DNA of 37,775 nucleotides, taken from NCBI GenBank assembly GCA_015231885.1, contig JADGAT010000048.1:1-37775 (forward strand). The letters are read 5' to 3'. Within the stretch, counting starts at the first letter, position 1, and every line of letters begins with the position of its first letter. The position numbers and the translations under genes were made by a program. The stretch is from SAR324 cluster bacterium. GTDB taxonomy: Bacteria; SAR324; NAC60-12. Under the pieces are notes generated by a model. It did not search any database, was not told the DNA's origin, and worked only from the letters and a program-made list of their open reading frames with translations. Shown piece by piece: positions 7,296-15,946 of this stretch.

Positions 7296-9644
7296 TTGAC
7301 TGTCATTAATATTCCGGATCAATCGTTATGGGTGCAGGCAATGAGAAAAAATGAATCAGCAAATGGGTCCTCCATTCCCACAGCGAAGAGAGAGTCTGAC
7401 GTTTCTGCACCAATTGAGGAGATTCTAAAAAAACATGGCCATACCTGGAAATCTTTTCAGGCGTTACAACAATTTTTAAGAAAATGCAACCAATTGCATT
7501 ACACTCGGAAAGAGGTTGGAGAGTTACATACAACGTTAGAACAGTTCCGCAACACCAAAGGATTGAGTCTCTTAAAACGCCGTGTAGAAAAAAAACTATT
7601 TCGCCAAAAAATCTCCCCAGAAGAACAAATTTTAAAAAACATTGATAGTGAAAAAGGCGACCGTTCTTACCTGAATCATTTCCTCTTAAAGTATGCCTGT
7701 CAAGCAGATGAAATATTTTATCAAAGCCTCATAGAGCCTCAGTTGAAATCTCTCAAAAAGGTCTCTTCTTCCAAACAAAAGAATTCTTTCTATTTGAGCA
7801 TCCCCCTAGAAACCGATCTGGTCATTCTGATTGCAAATCCTTTGCTATCTTTTGCTATGTTAAATGAAGTGATATCTTATCAAAACGATATATTCAATAA
7901 GACAAGAAAGTGGTATATCACCATTTTTATCAACCGGTGGTTGTTCAAATTCAATCGATTTGCTTTGTCTCATCAAAAGACACTTGGTATGTCTCTATAC
8001 AATATTTTTTTTAGCCACTCGGCTTCATCAGAAGGATGGGAACATCTGCATAATTTCATCACCCAAGTTGCCGCAGGACATCTAGCAGCAAATAATCAAA
8101 ACCTTTCCAAAGAAAGCCGAAATAATATACGTACCATTTATCTTATTTTTCTCAATTTGATGCTTTTTCTGCTACAGCACCAAAAAAAAATTCCTTCAGA
8201 ATTATACAAAATTTTTGCTCAAATAGATAATCTTACTTTTTTTTCCAGAAAAGATTATTTAATTGATGGCATGCGAGCAGACTATGAAAAATTTCATCCT
8301 TTGCCTGATTTATCAAGGAAAACAGAATCTTCCCAACAGCAAAAAGCATTACAGAGTCTCATGAAAAAAAGATTTTTACTCTTTTGGAAACAGTATTCTC
8401 AGTTGTCTTCCTATGATGCAAAAATCAATCTATGCAGTAGCTTCACGGAGCAAGAACGTGTATTCATATTCGAACAATTTTATCATTATGGACAAATTCT
8501 GGAGTTGGCAAAATTACATGAACATCTAGAAACATCTCTCAATCGTCCTGAAGGTACGGCCTTTCATCATTCCCTTAATATCACTTCCCTGGGCAATAAA
8601 TTATTAAGAACCCTGTGGAAAGTTGCTCAAAAATATAAACTTCATGCTGCGACCGGCTTTTCTGAGGAACCATCCATAATTCAATATGTGCATCAGAGAT
8701 TTAGCAATAAATCCTCCATACAGATAGAAAAAGAGGAGTTTCATGCATCAGCGGAGGATCGTAAGAAAAACCAAAAAAAGGACTGGAGACTACTTACCAT
8801 TCATGAAATCCCGTTTTATACAAAGATCCGGAGATGGTCTCAAATCGAACGTTTGTCTTTTGATATACCGGATACCGAAAATATATTATTTTCTCTAATG
8901 CCTTATGTTCGAATGAATCCGGATCGCCTTGAAGAACGCATTACAATGGCACATTGTTTAGAGCTTTGCCGCTTACCTTTTCGATATCTGGTAACGAACA
9001 TGGAATCTCGTTTTAAATTCCATTTTATTACCATTGGTGATTTGCTGTTGATGCAAATCACAGGTTTGATGGAACAAAGCTCCCATAGTCTGTTTCGCTT
9101 TGTAGGCGAATCCAAGCAGGTTTTGGAACCGAAAATGATTGAGTTGCTCACAAAAACATACTCTCCCATTGAAAAGCATTTTGGTGAAACACTGAGAGCA
9201 AATATTCCGTATGTGATCAATCATCGTTATTCATACAAAGGAGGCGGTGTTAATGGAATTAATGCAGGCGTTGCAATAGAAAGAATCAATGAACTGGAAG
9301 ACAAAAAAGCTATTTATTTGAGTTCAGGAAAAATGTTTTTTCGAATTGCAGAAGAAGTATTATTATACCTATTATATCGAATAGAGCCCAATTTCGTTGA
9401 AGATGACTCAGACATTGGGAGACAGCAAATCGAACCCTATTTAGATTTGAATTCAATACCTGTTTTGCTAGAAACGTGTATACAACGCAGCAAAGCCGAC
9501 TATTCTCCTTTCTCGAAATGGTGGCAGACCCTGGCAGACAAGGAAAAACAAAAATGGTATACGACTCTGATTCAGGAAGTGTTATTACAGCATCAGATGT
9601 TTTTTCATGAATATCCCAATCCTTATATTTTACCCACATACTAG
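7296..9644 (+). CDS. Large protein of unknown function (782 aa)
   Basis: The outermost start is TTG 7296; ATG 7341 (residue 16) is an alternative, and neither has a strong ribosome binding site. I do not recognise any domain. The protein is Lys/Phe/Gln-rich, apparently all-helical through residue about 500, and has no signal peptide. Hydrophobic patches such as IYLIFLNLMLFLL (near residue 285) are probably buried or at most membrane-associated. The last third is more conserved-looking, with LCRLPFRYLVTNMESRFKFHFITIGDLLLMQ, a Gly-rich turn YSYKGGGVNGINAGVAIERIN and a compact helical end. It lies 32 bases after the DUF4956 gene on the same strand and is followed, after a promoter-like sequence, by the REC-kinase cluster. 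A partner role with DUF4956 is an inference from spacing only. Confidence 0.7.
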   Translation: MTVINIPDQSLWVQAMRKNESANGSSIPTAKRESDVSAPIEEILKKHGHTWKSFQALQQFLRKCNQLHYTRKEVGELHTTLEQFRNTKGLSLLKRRVEKKLFRQKISPEEQILKNIDSEKGDRSYLNHFLLKYACQADEIFYQSLIEPQLKSLKKVSSSKQKNSFYLSIPLETDLVILIANPLLSFAMLNEVISYQNDIFNKTRKWYITIFINRWLFKFNRFALSHQKTLGMSLYNIFFSHSASSEGWEHLHNFITQVAAGHLAANNQNLSKESRNNIRTIYLIFLNLMLFLLQHQKKIPSELYKIFAQIDNLTFFSRKDYLIDGMRADYEKFHPLPDLSRKTESSQQQKALQSLMKKRFLLFWKQYSQLSSYDAKINLCSSFTEQERVFIFEQFYHYGQILELAKLHEHLETSLNRPEGTAFHHSLNITSLGNKLLRTLWKVAQKYKLHAATGFSEEPSIIQYVHQRFSNKSSIQIEKEEFHASAEDRKKNQKKDWRLLTIHEIPFYTKIRRWSQIERLSFDIPDTENILFSLMPYVRMNPDRLEERITMAHCLELCRLPFRYLVTNMESRFKFHFITIGDLLLMQITGLMEQSSHSLFRFVGESKQVLEPKMIELLTKTYSPIEKHFGETLRANIPYVINHRYSYKGGGVNGINAGVAIERINELEDKKAIYLSSGKMFFRIAEEVLLYLLYRIEPNFVEDDSDIGRQQIEPYLDLNSIPVLLETCIQRSKADYSPFSKWWQTLADKEKQKWYTTLIQEVLLQHQMFFHEYPNPYILPTY

Positions 9645-9685
9645 GAAGGACAGGTATCTTAGACTTTCTATACTATTGGTAGATT

Positions 9686-9714
9686 TTGACAAAATTCTTC
9701 CAACTTAGTATTAA
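9686..9714 (+). promoter_or_regulatory. Sigma70-like promoter candidate for REC-kinase cluster
   Basis: A perfect TTGACA lies at 9686-9691. A 17-base spacer leads to TATTAA at 9709-9714, which matches the -10 consensus at four of six positions. It sits in the 107-base gap before the first REC-kinase gene. The -10 box is imperfect, so this is a candidate only. Confidence 0.45.
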
Positions 9715-9751
9715 TACAATAGACTATTTGATCTACACCTCTTGCTAAAAA

Positions 9752-10945
9752 ATGAATATGCCCATCAATATCCTTGTTGTAGACGATGAAATCGATTTAG
9801 AATTTCTCATTTTACAAAAACTGAGGAAAAAAATTGATAGTGAGGAGTTTCAGTTCACGTTTGCCAGAAATGGAATCGAAGCTTTGGAAAAACTATCCCA
9901 TGGGTTAAAAGCAGATTTAGTACTGACGGACATCAACATGCCCAAAATGGATGGGTTGGTGTTGTTAGCAAAACTCAATGAACAGTACCCTATCCTGCGA
10001 ACCGTAGTCATATCGGCTTACAGCGACATGGATAATATTCGAAAAGCAATGAACCTTGGAGCATTCGATTTCTTGACAAAGCCCCTGAATTTTCAGGACA
10101 TGGAAATCACCATCAATAAAACTTATCTACGCGTCAAACAGTTGAAAGACAATATTGATGGCAGACTGCGAGCAGAAGAAAATTGGCGTAGAGAAGAAGC
10201 TGCCCGTGAATCGTTAGAGGAATTGAATAAATTGAAAAATGAGTTCATTGGATTCATGACCCACGAATTGAGAACACCTCTCAATACGGTGCTAGCGAAC
10301 GTTAGCTTCTTAGAAATTGCCATGGATGATCCTTCTTTCCTGGAAGAAGAAGGGTTGGCACAAATAGACTTGGTCAAGAGAATTAGAACAGGTGCAGAAG
10401 TCTTATTACAATTAGTTAAATCGAGCCTGGATTTGAGAAAAATGGAGTCAGGAAAAATTCATTTGGATTTTCAATTCTGCAATATGGCAGAATTGATTGA
10501 GGATGTTGTCAACAATTGTGTGATGCTGGCAAAGCAAAAGAAATTAGAATTGAAATTTAAAAATAGTGTTTTCCATGAGTGCTTGGCCGTATGCGACAGA
10601 AACTACTTTTTACAAGTTTTGCGAAATCTCATTGGCAATGCAATTCAGTACACGAAAGAAGGAGAAATTATTGTTTTTTTGGAAGAAGACGGTGAGCAAG
10701 TTATAATCGCTATTCGAGATACAGGATGTGGTATTCCATCTAAGTATATTGGAAAAATTTTTAATCAATTTGAACAGATACATCGAAAAGAACAAGAACA
10801 GCAAGGTGCGGGCTTAGGATTGGCCTATTGTCAAGAAATGATTAAACTCCATAATGGTAGCATTTCCGTGGAGAGTGAAGAGGATCGGGGAAGTACATTT
10901 ACCGTACGGATACCCAAACAGCAGCCAGACAATTACAGGATATGA
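9752..10945 (+). CDS. Receiver-histidine kinase hybrid (REC-HisKA-HATPase), first of three
   Basis: 397 residues from ATG 9752 (ATG 9758 also possible). An N-terminal receiver domain shows the acidic pair D11-D12, phospho-acceptor D60 in LVLTDINMP and the switch Lys K110 in FLTKPLN. A coiled-coil linker (about 130-160) leads to a canonical HisKA box, FMTHELRTPLN with H171. The HATPase follows with N-box NLIGNAIQYT, G1 DTGCGIPS and G2 GAGLGLAYC. No transmembrane or sensory domain is present, so it is a cytoplasmic kinase whose input is phosphorylation of its own receiver. The next gene starts one base after this stop codon (stop 10943-10945, ATG 10947), showing tight co-translation. Domain assignment is secure; the signal and phosphate source are unknown. 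Confidence 0.92.
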   Translation: MNMPINILVVDDEIDLEFLILQKLRKKIDSEEFQFTFARNGIEALEKLSHGLKADLVLTDINMPKMDGLVLLAKLNEQYPILRTVVISAYSDMDNIRKAMNLGAFDFLTKPLNFQDMEITINKTYLRVKQLKDNIDGRLRAEENWRREEAARESLEELNKLKNEFIGFMTHELRTPLNTVLANVSFLEIAMDDPSFLEEEGLAQIDLVKRIRTGAEVLLQLVKSSLDLRKMESGKIHLDFQFCNMAELIEDVVNNCVMLAKQKKLELKFKNSVFHECLAVCDRNYFLQVLRNLIGNAIQYTKEGEIIVFLEEDGEQVIIAIRDTGCGIPSKYIGKIFNQFEQIHRKEQEQQGAGLGLAYCQEMIKLHNGSISVESEEDRGSTFTVRIPKQQPDNYRI

Positions 10946-10946
10946 C

Positions 10947-12071
10947 ATGGAGGCCGATCCAAACATCCAAATACTGATTGTGGATGACCAACCAACAATC
11001 CGGGAAAGCATCCGCATTTCTATTCGGACCATCAAGGATTACAAACTGGAATTTTGTGAAGCAAGTAATGGAGTAGAAGGAATTACGAAGTTACAAGCAG
11101 GGTTTATGCCGGATGCCATTATTTCGGATATCATGATGCCAGAAATGGATGGATACGAATTTTGTCAGAAAGTCAAAGAAAGTCATTTATGGTGTACCAT
11201 TCCATTTTTTTTCCTGACAGCAAAAGCAGGATCAACTAACCGAGAAATTGGACTTAAAATTGGAGCGGTTGGCTATCTTGAAAAGCCATTTGACCCCAGG
11301 GTTTTAGGTGCGTCTATTCAAAGTCAGGTGCTGGCATATTGGCAGTTGCGGGATAAGCTTTCTCATAGTGTAAATACCATTTTGAGCGTCTTTTCACATG
11401 AAGTAGGAACAGCCCTCAACAACATCATCGGTTTTACGGATTTGATTCAGGAGTCAGCAGAACTGAGCCCTGAGCACCAATTGTGGCTCGATAATATTCT
11501 ATCCAGTGCCAAACGCTTGGAAAAATTAAGAAGGAAAAGTGCATTTTTGATGGAACTCCAGCATACGGACTTCCTTCATTTAGAATTGGATAATTTACCA
11601 GTATTGGTTGAGACTGCTATTGAAATCTCTATGTTTGCAGCAAAAGAAAAAAATATTCAAATCGTGAAGAATTATGAAGATGTTCCCGCCATGGCCGTTC
11701 ATCGTATTTTTATGATCGAAGCCATAGTTGCTGTACTGGAAAATGCAATTCAGTTCAATCCAATCCAGGGTAAAGTGATTATTCATATCAAACGTGAAAA
11801 AGATGATATCGTTTTCTCTATCGAAGATGAGGGACCAGGTGTTCCACCTGATCGCTTATTGGAAATTTTTGAACCGTTTGTGACGGTTGCTAATGTTTTG
11901 AATCACCACAAAGGGACTGGTTTGAGTCTTGCTATTGCCAAGAGAATCGTAGACTTGCATGCAGGTGTATTGACCGTAGAAATTCGTCAAGCTGACCAAC
12001 TTCCCACCACAAACCCAGGGGCTGAATTTAAATTTTGCTTTCCTTGCCTTACACGTTCGGCAGAGAAATAA
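10947..12071 (+). CDS. Receiver-histidine kinase hybrid, second of three, divergent H-box
   Basis: 374 residues. The frame is open from 10854, but ATG 10947 is preceded by AGGA at 10937-10940 and directly precedes the receiver domain, so it is preferred. The receiver has D13-D14, phospho-acceptor D61 (IISDIMMPEMDG) and K113 (YLEKPFD). The dimerisation region carries SHEVGTALNNIIG with H151: the His and following Glu remain, but the usual LRTPL is VGTAL. The HATPase core has N-box ENAIQFN, G1 DEGPGVPPD and GTGLSLAIAKRI. It is soluble, with no sensor and no DNA-binding domain. Its receiver closely resembles that of the third gene (the IR-IxxxRxI, EFxEAxNGxEGI and AGFMPDAIISD-type blocks align throughout), indicating duplication within the cluster. 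Confidence 0.9.
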   Translation: MEADPNIQILIVDDQPTIRESIRISIRTIKDYKLEFCEASNGVEGITKLQAGFMPDAIISDIMMPEMDGYEFCQKVKESHLWCTIPFFFLTAKAGSTNREIGLKIGAVGYLEKPFDPRVLGASIQSQVLAYWQLRDKLSHSVNTILSVFSHEVGTALNNIIGFTDLIQESAELSPEHQLWLDNILSSAKRLEKLRRKSAFLMELQHTDFLHLELDNLPVLVETAIEISMFAAKEKNIQIVKNYEDVPAMAVHRIFMIEAIVAVLENAIQFNPIQGKVIIHIKREKDDIVFSIEDEGPGVPPDRLLEIFEPFVTVANVLNHHKGTGLSLAIAKRIVDLHAGVLTVEIRQADQLPTTNPGAEFKFCFPCLTRSAEK

Positions 12072-12093
12072 AAGAATTCTAGGAGAACAAATC

Positions 12094-13056
12094 ATGGAAA
12101 ATAAAGACACCGTCAATGTCCTGATCGTAGAAGATCAAGAGATGGTTCGAGATGCCATTCGGTTGGGTTTGCGAATCATCAGAAAATTTAAATTTGAATT
12201 TGTCGAAGCAGGAAATGGCTTAGAAGGAATCGATATCTTGAAATCAGGCTTTCAACCGGATGTCATCATTTCCGACTTAATGATGCCAGAAATGGACGGA
12301 TTTGCTTTTATTACTGCCGTCAAACAAGAAGAGGCCTACCAGCACATTCCCCTTCTGATTCTGTCTGCAAAAACATCGGGAGAGGACATTGCGCGCGCAT
12401 TAAAATTAGGCGCTATTGATTACCTTTTCAAACCCTTTGAGTATTCAGATCTCTCAAGGATTGAACGGGGAATCGAAATTGGACTGCTGCTCAAAAAAGC
12501 CGATAAAATGAAGACTTTGGAAGAGCAGGTGGAACACCAGAAAGAACGCTGGGATGTCATCGAATCCTTAGAAGTCTTGAGAGTGTTTCAGTTACAAAAA
12601 ACTGAAAGCATTCTTGCTTTGTGCAGTTTGCTCGCACTCTACTTTCCTGAGAAAAAACAAAACGTTATCTGCATGGGGCTCAATGAAATTATTCTTAATG
12701 CCGTTACCCACGGAAATCTCGAATTGTCATCTGCCATTAAATCAGAAAAAAATGGGAATCAACTTTTTGAAAAGTTAATTAATGAGCGGGAGCAGATGGC
12801 CCCTTACAAAGATCGTATTGTCACCGTAGAATTGAAAAAACTGGAAAGATATCTTCATATTGTCATCACTGATCAAGGGCATGGATTCGACCCTGGTGGT
12901 CTCCAAGATCCTGCACAGAACCCAGAATGTTTACTGTTACCTTATGGAAGGGGTATTGCGATGACAAAGTTTGCATTCGATGCCGTAGAGTTTAATTTTC
13001 CGGAGCAAGGAGGAACTGAAGTCACATTAGTCAAAAACCTGGTACAACCCGAGTAG
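12094..13056 (+). CDS. Receiver domain fused to RsbW-type ATPase, third of three
   Basis: 320 residues; ATG 12094 follows AGGAG at about 12080 with suitable spacing. The receiver shows E13-D14, phospho-acceptor D61 (IISDLMMPEMDG) and K113 (YLFKPFE). A helical linker (about 130-170) is followed by an HATPase of the anti-sigma/RsbW class rather than a histidine kinase: N-box GLNEIILNAVTHGNLE from residue about 195, a Lys/Glu-rich insertion, G1 DQGHGFDP and GRGIAMTKFAFD. There is no HisKA phosphorylatable His. Such proteins are known in stress and partner-switching systems, where the ATPase phosphorylates or binds an STAS-type antagonist; no STAS, sigma factor or PP2C gene is visible in the window. 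It lies 22 bases after the second gene and ends 13 bases from the convergent J-domain gene. Confidence 0.88.
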   Translation: MENKDTVNVLIVEDQEMVRDAIRLGLRIIRKFKFEFVEAGNGLEGIDILKSGFQPDVIISDLMMPEMDGFAFITAVKQEEAYQHIPLLILSAKTSGEDIARALKLGAIDYLFKPFEYSDLSRIERGIEIGLLLKKADKMKTLEEQVEHQKERWDVIESLEVLRVFQLQKTESILALCSLLALYFPEKKQNVICMGLNEIILNAVTHGNLELSSAIKSEKNGNQLFEKLINEREQMAPYKDRIVTVELKKLERYLHIVITDQGHGFDPGGLQDPAQNPECLLLPYGRGIAMTKFAFDAVEFNFPEQGGTEVTLVKNLVQPE

Positions 13057-13069
13057 AAGCTGCTAAGAG

Positions 13070-14260
13070 TTATACCTTATTTTCCAGATGAGACATCAAT
13101 CGGGTATATGCCTGATTTAAACTCCGAAAAAATTCTGGATCGCCTCCTTGATCTGGGTGATACGCCTTGGCTAATTTACGAAAAGCAACCCTGATTTCTT
13201 CCACTCCTGCTGTCTCTTCTACTCCCAATATTTGATAATAACTGGCAAAAGCCGCTGTTTTTGAAAAACCAGATATATCAGATGGGTTCGGTTTTGTTTG
13301 GTGTTGCTGTGCATTTTGAAATCGATCACGCGCCTGCTGTTTTAGATGCTGCTTCCATTCTTCTGGACTGTAGTACAGATTATGTGATTTCACATGTTCC
13401 AAAATTTTTTTCTGCAAGTGCCGATACAGACGATCCCATTCCCAGTCTCCTGTGAAAAAACTTGGAAAACGCAGCTCTAGCCTGGACTCAAACGCATGAT
13501 GTGATTCAAACATTTGTGATAGGTACTGGAAGCCAACTTTCTGTAGATATTCATTTTCAAAATAACTGGCAATTTGCCGACATTCTTTTTCAGTTAATCG
13601 CACTACAGGTTCAATGAGCTCACAAACCGTTTTGCCGGCATGTTGATGAGACAATTTGGCTTCGATAGCAGACTTGATTGTTTGATGGGCAAGAGAAAAT
13701 TTTAAAATTTTTTCTCGCAGCAGATCGTGGGTTTTTCTTTGCAACTCTTGATGGTGTCTGGCACTAAAAACCAAACCAGATGCAAATACTTTTTCAGCAT
13801 CTATCTTCAAGTATTCCAGAATCACTTCAAACGTTTCAAAAGCAGCATCCAGCACTTCATCTAAATCAATGATCCGATGATGTTTCGACGAGGAAGTACT
13901 TAACTTCCATTGCACAATCTCCCAAATCCAATCACGCAGATCTATACTTTTTTTTAGATTCGCAAGAGTGAGCGGCAGGCCTTGCTCTCGTAGTTGCAGC
14001 AATGCATTAATGAGAGCGTCAGTTCTCTTTACTTTTTCTTGAGTGGTCTCTGAAGCTAAGGCAAGACGGTCTTCATTCTGTTCAAGTATCCCTTTTTCTA
14101 TTATTTTTTTTATAGTTTGACTGAGTGAACTATAACGGGAATGGTACTTTTTCTTGTCTTGAATAACGCCTTCAAGGGCCTCAAACAATGACGGCTTGTC
14201 AATGGATCCCTGTGCTGAAACAATATCTACGATGGCCTGTTGTTTTTTGCTCAGTCTCAT
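13070..14260 (-). CDS. Protein with C-terminal J domain
   Basis: 396 residues. The last 60 residues form a J domain (YYQILGVEETAGVEEIRVAF, then HPD at about residues 368-370), which would stimulate an Hsp70 such as DnaK. Unlike DnaJ, the J domain is at the C-terminus and there is no Gly/Phe region or zinc fingers. The N-terminal 55 residues (KKQQAIVDIVSAQGSIDK onward) look like a winged-helix fold; the middle, about 90-330, is helical and unassigned. It is the last gene of a minus-strand run after fabI and queF, 16 bases downstream of queF, so co-transcription is likely. The client is unknown. The convergent REC-ATPase gene ends 13 bases away, with no obvious terminator between them. Confidence 0.8.
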   Translation of the reverse strand: MRLSKKQQAIVDIVSAQGSIDKPSLFEALEGVIQDKKKYHSRYSSLSQTIKKIIEKGILEQNEDRLALASETTQEKVKRTDALINALLQLREQGLPLTLANLKKSIDLRDWIWEIVQWKLSTSSSKHHRIIDLDEVLDAAFETFEVILEYLKIDAEKVFASGLVFSARHHQELQRKTHDLLREKILKFSLAHQTIKSAIEAKLSHQHAGKTVCELIEPVVRLTEKECRQIASYFENEYLQKVGFQYLSQMFESHHAFESRLELRFPSFFTGDWEWDRLYRHLQKKILEHVKSHNLYYSPEEWKQHLKQQARDRFQNAQQHQTKPNPSDISGFSKTAAFASYYQILGVEETAGVEEIRVAFRKLAKAYHPDQGGDPEFFRSLNQAYTRLMSHLENKV

Positions 14261-14276
14261 ACCATAGAAATAGTTT

Positions 14277-14687
14277 TTAAGATTCTTGGTCTTCGGATCG
14301 AATCACACAGGTTGTATCAATTCCTCCACGGGTGTTGTACCGGGTTTTGATAATAAGGTCCTGCGGTTGCAAAAGCCGATAAAGATCATCAAAGATACGC
14401 GCCGTCACCGCTTCTTGAAAAATCCCCACACGCCGGAATGTCTGGAAATAATACTTCAATGACTTCAGTTCTACTAATGCGGTTTGAGGTACATATTTGA
14501 CCCAAACAATGCCATAATCCGGCAATCCTGAAAAAGGGCATACCGCAGAAAATTCTACCATTTTGTAGCATACCCTTTGTTTTGGCCCATGATAGGGGAA
14601 AGTTTCTAATAATTCAGGATCGATCACATCCTCTGCCAAAAAATCGAAGGTCTTTCCTTCAGCATACGAGCTAGTCTTCACACCCAT
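14277..14687 (-). CDS. queF: NADPH-dependent 7-cyano-7-deazaguanine reductase (preQ0 reductase)
   Basis: 136 residues, the size of the single-domain (unimodular, YkvM-type) QueF. It reduces preQ0 to preQ1 in the cytoplasm during queuosine synthesis for tRNA. The catalytic Cys50 and Asp57 are in VCPFSGLPD, and the QueF motif ELKSLKYYF with E73 is intact; the Arg/Thr-rich C-terminus (RYNTRGGID) fits the substrate pocket. It lies 9 bases downstream of fabI and 16 bases upstream of the J-domain gene on the same strand, forming a probable operon with no obvious pathway link. No preQ1 riboswitch-like sequence is evident upstream, as expected for an internal operon gene. The ribosome binding site is weak. 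Confidence 0.95.
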   Translation of the reverse strand: MGVKTSSYAEGKTFDFLAEDVIDPELLETFPYHGPKQRVCYKMVEFSAVCPFSGLPDYGIVWVKYVPQTALVELKSLKYYFQTFRRVGIFQEAVTARIFDDLYRLLQPQDLIIKTRYNTRGGIDTTCVIRSEDQES

Positions 14688-14696
14688 AGTTTTATA

Positions 14697-15479
14697 TCAA
14701 TTTGCCATGATGTTATAGCCGCAATCTACATAAATTGTTTGGCCGGTGATTCCTGAAGAAGCATTGTTACAAAGAAATGCTGTGGTCTCTGCAACTTCGT
14801 TTTGAGATACATTGCGCTTGAGTGCGGAATGGTCTGCAACTCCCTGCAGCATCGTCGAAAAATTTTTAATGCCTGATGCAGAAAGAGTTTTAATGGGACC
14901 TGCAGAAACAGCATTGATTCGGATGTTTTCTGGCCCAAACTCTCGTGCAAGATATCGAACTGATGATTCCAAGGCCGCTTTTGCCGGTCCCATCACATTA
15001 TAGCTTGGCACCGCAAGTACTGCACCGATATAGCTCATAGTGACAATACTCCCTCCTCCATTATTGCGCATCAGTGGTGCTATTCCTGCAGATAAAGGCA
15101 GCAAAGAATAGGCACTAACTTCCTGAGCTTTTAGAAATCCATCACGAGAACTCGCCGAAAACGACCCTCCCAGATCTTTCTGTTCTGCAAATGCCAGACT
15201 ATGTATGAGAAAGTCAACAGCATCCCATTTATTTGAAAGCTCATCCATCAATGATGGAATGGATTCCTCTTTTTGCACATCACAAGGATGTATGATGGAA
15301 GCATTCACTTTTTCTCCTAAAGTTCGCACATTTTTTTCAAATCGTCCTTTAGGATCTTCAAGGTACGTGAGAGCTAATTCCGCACCATATTTATGCAGAC
15401 ATTCCGCAACAGACCATGCAATACTTTTGGGATTTCCGACACCTAAAATCACTCCTTTCTTACCTGAAAAATCAATCAT
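14697..15479 (-). CDS. fabI: Enoyl-[acyl-carrier-protein] reductase
   Basis: 260 residues, the usual FabI length. It catalyses the last, NAD(P)H-dependent step of each fatty-acid elongation cycle. It is a short-chain dehydrogenase fold with N-terminal GKKGVILGVGNPKSIAWSVA (the FabI-type nucleotide loop) and the catalytic Tyr-Met-Lys set Y160, M163 and K167 in SYNVMGPAKAALE; FGPENIRINAVSAGP and the C-terminal NxxSSGITGQTIYVDCGYN are typical. ATG 15479 is preceded by a GAGAGAAAGGAAACC purine run. It is the first gene of the minus-strand fabI-queF-J run and is divergent from folB, with 86 bases between the two starts that must hold both promoters. Identity is secure. Confidence 0.97.
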   Translation of the reverse strand: MIDFSGKKGVILGVGNPKSIAWSVAECLHKYGAELALTYLEDPKGRFEKNVRTLGEKVNASIIHPCDVQKEESIPSLMDELSNKWDAVDFLIHSLAFAEQKDLGGSFSASSRDGFLKAQEVSAYSLLPLSAGIAPLMRNNGGGSIVTMSYIGAVLAVPSYNVMGPAKAALESSVRYLAREFGPENIRINAVSAGPIKTLSASGIKNFSTMLQGVADHSALKRNVSQNEVAETTAFLCNNASSGITGQTIYVDCGYNIMAN

Positions 15480-15565
15480 GGTTTCCTTTCTCTCTCATAA
15501 TGTGTTAGTGAATAACGTGAATTCTGGATAAGAAATTATTTTTCACAACCTTCTGCAATAAAACG

Positions 15566-15946
15566 ATGAGCAATATTGCAACTATCCGTCTTTGTAATCT
15601 AATTTTTTATGGTTACCATGGTGTACTGGCTGAAGAAAAATCGCTTGGCCAACGATTTGAAATCGATCTTGAATACCAATTTGATTGTGATCTCGCAACG
15701 ACAACCGATCAGCTGCACAATTCGATTTCTTATGCCGACATTTACGAGTTCATCGAACATGCCGTGTCACATAATCAATTTAAATTACTGGAAACTCTGG
15801 CCAACTTTATCATGACAAACATTAGAGAAAAATATCCTATTCTTTCCATCTGCGTCAAAATTCGAAAACCTTCTGTCCCCATTCCAGGTGTATTGGATCA
15901 TGTGGAAGTCGAATTGTCATGGAACTCTAAGGATAATGGTTCATAA
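15566..15946 (+). CDS. folB: Dihydroneopterin aldolase
   Basis: 126 residues, typical for FolB. It converts 7,8-dihydroneopterin to 6-hydroxymethyl-dihydropterin in folate synthesis; the active form is an octamer in the cytoplasm. Visible motifs are FYGYHGVLAEEKSLGQRFEIDL (substrate-binding Glu region), ISYADIYEFI, LETLANFI and the C-terminal KIRKPSVPIPG with the catalytic-region Lys. The gene stands alone on the plus strand between divergent fabI and convergent psd. Its last 49 bases, including the stop at 15944-15946, overlap the 3' end of psd on the opposite strand, so the two mRNAs would be complementary there. Confidence 0.93.
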   Translation: MSNIATIRLCNLIFYGYHGVLAEEKSLGQRFEIDLEYQFDCDLATTTDQLHNSISYADIYEFIEHAVSHNQFKLLETLANFIMTNIREKYPILSICVKIRKPSVPIPGVLDHVEVELSWNSKDNGS

